Assembly (NCBI GenBank): GCA_037178855.1
Contig: JASJZC010000007.1
Location: 7,936,001-8,000,000 of the forward strand
Reading direction: 5' to 3'
From: Oscheius sp. JU75
Taxonomy: Eukaryota; Nematoda; Chromadorea; Rhabditida; Rhabditidae
Length of the DNA: 64,000 nucleotides
In this document: piece after piece, positions 61,482 through 64,000 of the stretch
Layout of the letters: the number at the start of each line of letters is the position of its first letter
Position numbering within the stretch: the stretch's first letter is position 1
Made by a program: the position numbers and the translations under genes
The notes under the pieces: model-generated
What the model saw: the letters and a program-made list of their open reading frames with translations, nothing else
What the model was told of the DNA's origin: nothing
Databases searched by the model: none

Positions 61482-61848
61482 GTTAATGACAATCGGCGGT
61501 TGAAGTCGAAAAGGCATCCCGACGGGCGAAGGCAGTGGCGGGCCAATCCAGGTCAGCACACAGTAATCAGCACGCGACAGCCGCGCCCACTATAGAACGC
61601 AGGATCGCAGATATTTGTCGGCAGCCGTGCGCGACGGTATCCCCCACGCCGCTTCACGGAACACCGCTAAGAAGTCCTTTTCGCGCTGTGATGACAATGA
61701 ACACGGTATTTGCAAATGGTTTATTCAAAAATAAATTGACGAGATCATCGAGGTAAACAGTTTTGCAGTTTTGGTCATGCGAAAAGAAGTGGGGCTAACT
61801 GAAAGACAGAAGGATGACACATGATACAAAGTGAAGAAAAGAGAGAGA
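61482..61848. promoter_or_regulatory. spacer and probable promoter of LRR gene B
   Basis: A 367-bp region, GC-rich near the ATG of LRR gene B, of almost the same size as the spacer downstream of gene B. Confidence 0.35.
61720..61725 (-). terminator. poly(A) signal of LRR gene C
   Basis: AATAAA on the minus strand, about 125 bp past the stop of LRR gene C. Confidence 0.5.
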
Positions 61849-64000
61849 CTAGAACCACCAATAGCGAGGACGGTTGAGGTACACGTTATGATTGGTGGCG
61901 GATCGTGACGACCGTGGAGGCAGTATGTTGGCACCGCTGTAGGCGCTATTGGCTCCTCCGAAACCTGTGCAATTGCGTATTTTATAGTGTCTTTTTGCGA
62001 AAATAGTCTTGGCGTTAGAGCACTAAAAGCGGGGGGAATAGACACTAAAGCAAAGCGGGATTTACCTGAAGAGACTGATGGATAACTGATGTTACTGCCA
62101 TTCTCCTTGCTATCATATCGTTTGGAGAAGTAGCGAATTCCGACCAGAACTACAGCACAAACTACCAAAATGCCGAGGATACAAGCTGGAAATGTTGATT
62201 AACATATTGAATGGCGCTCTCACCCATGATGATTAAGACAATATTCACTCCAGAAATGGGCGGATTCTCCATTACAGCGATATTCTCTCGTGGAGGACCC
62301 TGAGGCATGACATTGGGCGAAGTCTAAAAAGTTTTGCTGTTTCTGTTTGCATGTTATCTCAGTTTAGTTTTTCACGAGCAGAATCCAAAATTTTGATGGT
62401 CATTTGTAAATATTGAGCCAATTAGGTTTAAGGTAGCTTGTTGCTCATTATGGGATCTCAAGAAGGGGCAGTAACGAGTCAGATGACTGAATTGGCTAAG
62501 AGAATGACAATTTGACAGGAAGAATATGCTGTTAACTGGTAGTGATGAAAGATGGTAGAAAGGGAAAATAAGAGTGAGGAGAAAGTAGAAACTGGGATGA
62601 TTAACTGGTAATCAGTAAGTACTGTTCGATAGCTGCTTTTGTATTGGGACACTGCTTTGAGTCTCATTACCTGAATGAGTCTTCTCATCTGTTCTCCGAT
62701 CTTCGCAACTTCCGCTCGCGTATTGGCCGGGTCCGTTTGCCTTAGATCGAATCCATTTAAATTGGCGGGTGACCAACATCTGAAGAGGAAAAACTCTCGC
62801 CTAAGATCAAGACAAGAGTCCCCACTTGGTATTCTGTCCTCCCATTGAAGTTATGACAACGTCGCCGTTTTCTCGCAACCACTTGCGCAGCCAAGCCAGG
62901 TCGGAGTCGCAGCGCCAAGGATTATCTAGTCAATTGAAATTATGGCCGCTTAGTCCGCGACTTTCTTACTTTGCAAAAGGAGTGACCTCTGATGGTTCGG
63001 ACCCTTTGGTAGCAGCGATTCGTAGAGCGAATTGGTCGGGAGCGATTCGAGACGATTACTGCTCAAGTCAAGACTGTTCAGATTGGCCAGTTGCGAAAAA
63101 CTGAAGTCTGCTATGTGAGTGATCTGAAATTGGTCCCTCTTTTTTGGGAACGATCTTTTTGAACTCACTGAATTACCGCTGAGGTCAATGTTGGCAACAT
63201 TGGGCAGATTCGAGAAGACATCATTTGGCACGCTACAATGGAATCATCTTCAAATTAAATATTCACGAAACGTACTGGGTAATGTGGTTCCGGGCCAGAC
63301 TGATAACCTGTAGCTTGCCAGCTTTCCTAAATGCTCCTGCTTCGACGGAAGCAATCGAACAGTCGCTAAGTTCTATGCGCACCAACTGTGGCAGATTTTG
63401 AAGCGCTAAAACGATATTTCGAACCATTTTTTGTCACTGTACAGTTTGCGGAAATGCTCGTGATGTCTTTGTTGCTGCCCATAGAGAGCACTTTCAGATT
63501 GTTCACATAGAAAAACGTCGCGGCGTCAAGGGAAGTGAGTAGATTGTTACCCAAGTAGAGGTATGTGAGACTTGGGGTAGTTTGAAGGGCATCGGCAGGG
63601 ATTGAACGAATCTGAATTGGATTTCAATGAAAAAAAAAACGACAACAATTTGGAAGATGATTAAATACCTCCGTTCATTACCTGCGGCAACAAATTTGAG
63701 ATGTCAGTTGGGCATTGAAGCACAAAGGTACTCATATTTTAGCATCATTGGAACTCTGTCCATTTCTTCCCATGGTTTTAAGAGAAATATATAATCTTAG
63801 GGTAACCTCGTATGTGTTCATTTCGTATGCACTGCTATTCCATCTTCTCATAATGAAACCGGACAATTAATTAAAATACCCACCTGATTAACTTCCAAGC
63901 TGAGAGATTTGAGATTCGGTAAAAGCAGAGACTCTGGAGGGACAGAAGAGAGGAGGTTCACTCCCATGCTCAGGTCTTCTAGAGTAGGCACGTTAGCCAA
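61849..64000 (-). CDS. transmembrane LRR protein, 5' end outside the window (LRR gene C)
   Basis: The window edge cuts the N-terminal part. Visible are at least seven LRRs (LTYLYLGNNLLTSLD, LQVISLARNHITQY, LNSLDLSSNRLESLP), a LRRCT-type cap with NPWRCDSDLAWLRKWLR and later CWSPANLNGFDLR; the usual CDC of this cap is CDS here. A stretch of polar linker (NVMPQGPPRENIAV) leads to one membrane helix (around LGILVVCAVVLVGIRYF) and a short tail ending NRPRYWWF. It shares the LRR-helix-tail plan with LRR gene B. The stop (TAG) is at 61849-61851. Confidence 0.82.

Overview
The window is animal nuclear DNA. Its genes are split by many very short GT-AG introns, mostly about 35-45 nt and some only 24-26 nt, with T-rich acceptors ending TTTCAG or TTTTAG. 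Several genes point to a nematode or a close relative: an angiotensin-converting-enzyme homologue that has lost its zinc site, as in nematode ACN-1; a tandem family of secreted cysteine-rich proteins resembling nematode DUF19/T20D4.11 proteins; and a TAB1/TAP-1 pseudophosphatase. The taxon is an inference. Most exon chains below were joined by hand from reading frame, splice sites and similarity to known families; single splice sites may be off by a few bases.

Layout. 1.0-6.8 kb: three tandem plus-strand genes for secreted cysteine-rich proteins of one family. 10.9-13.9 kb: PANK4 (pantothenate-kinase-like domain plus DUF89 phosphatase domain). 14.4-16.9 kb: ABCD4-type half ABC transporter, ending about 100 bp from the end of an acn-1-like gene on the minus strand (17.0-20.2 kb). 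22.4-24.7 kb: weaker minus-strand candidates, including a possible CENP-X-like histone-fold protein. 24.9-29.8 kb: ORP5/ORP8-type oxysterol-binding protein. 30.4-31.1 kb: SOSS complex subunit B (minus). 33.0-38.4 kb: a large, probably nuclear protein (minus). 42.0-44.1 kb: a GSK3 kinase with possible alternative first exons upstream. 45.0-45.4 kb: a small single-pass membrane protein (minus). 49.2-51.2 kb: TAB1-like pseudophosphatase (minus), divergent from a BLTP3-like lipid-transfer protein at 51.9-54.9 kb. 55.0-64.0 kb: three tandem minus-strand extracellular leucine-rich-repeat genes, the last cut by the window edge.

Most genes are housekeeping or signalling genes and do not form one pathway. 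Local clustering is limited to the cysteine-rich trio and the LRR trio, both best explained by tandem duplication. I see no transposon, CRISPR array, rRNA or confident tRNA. The most unusual features are the extreme intron shortness and the cysteine-rich family.
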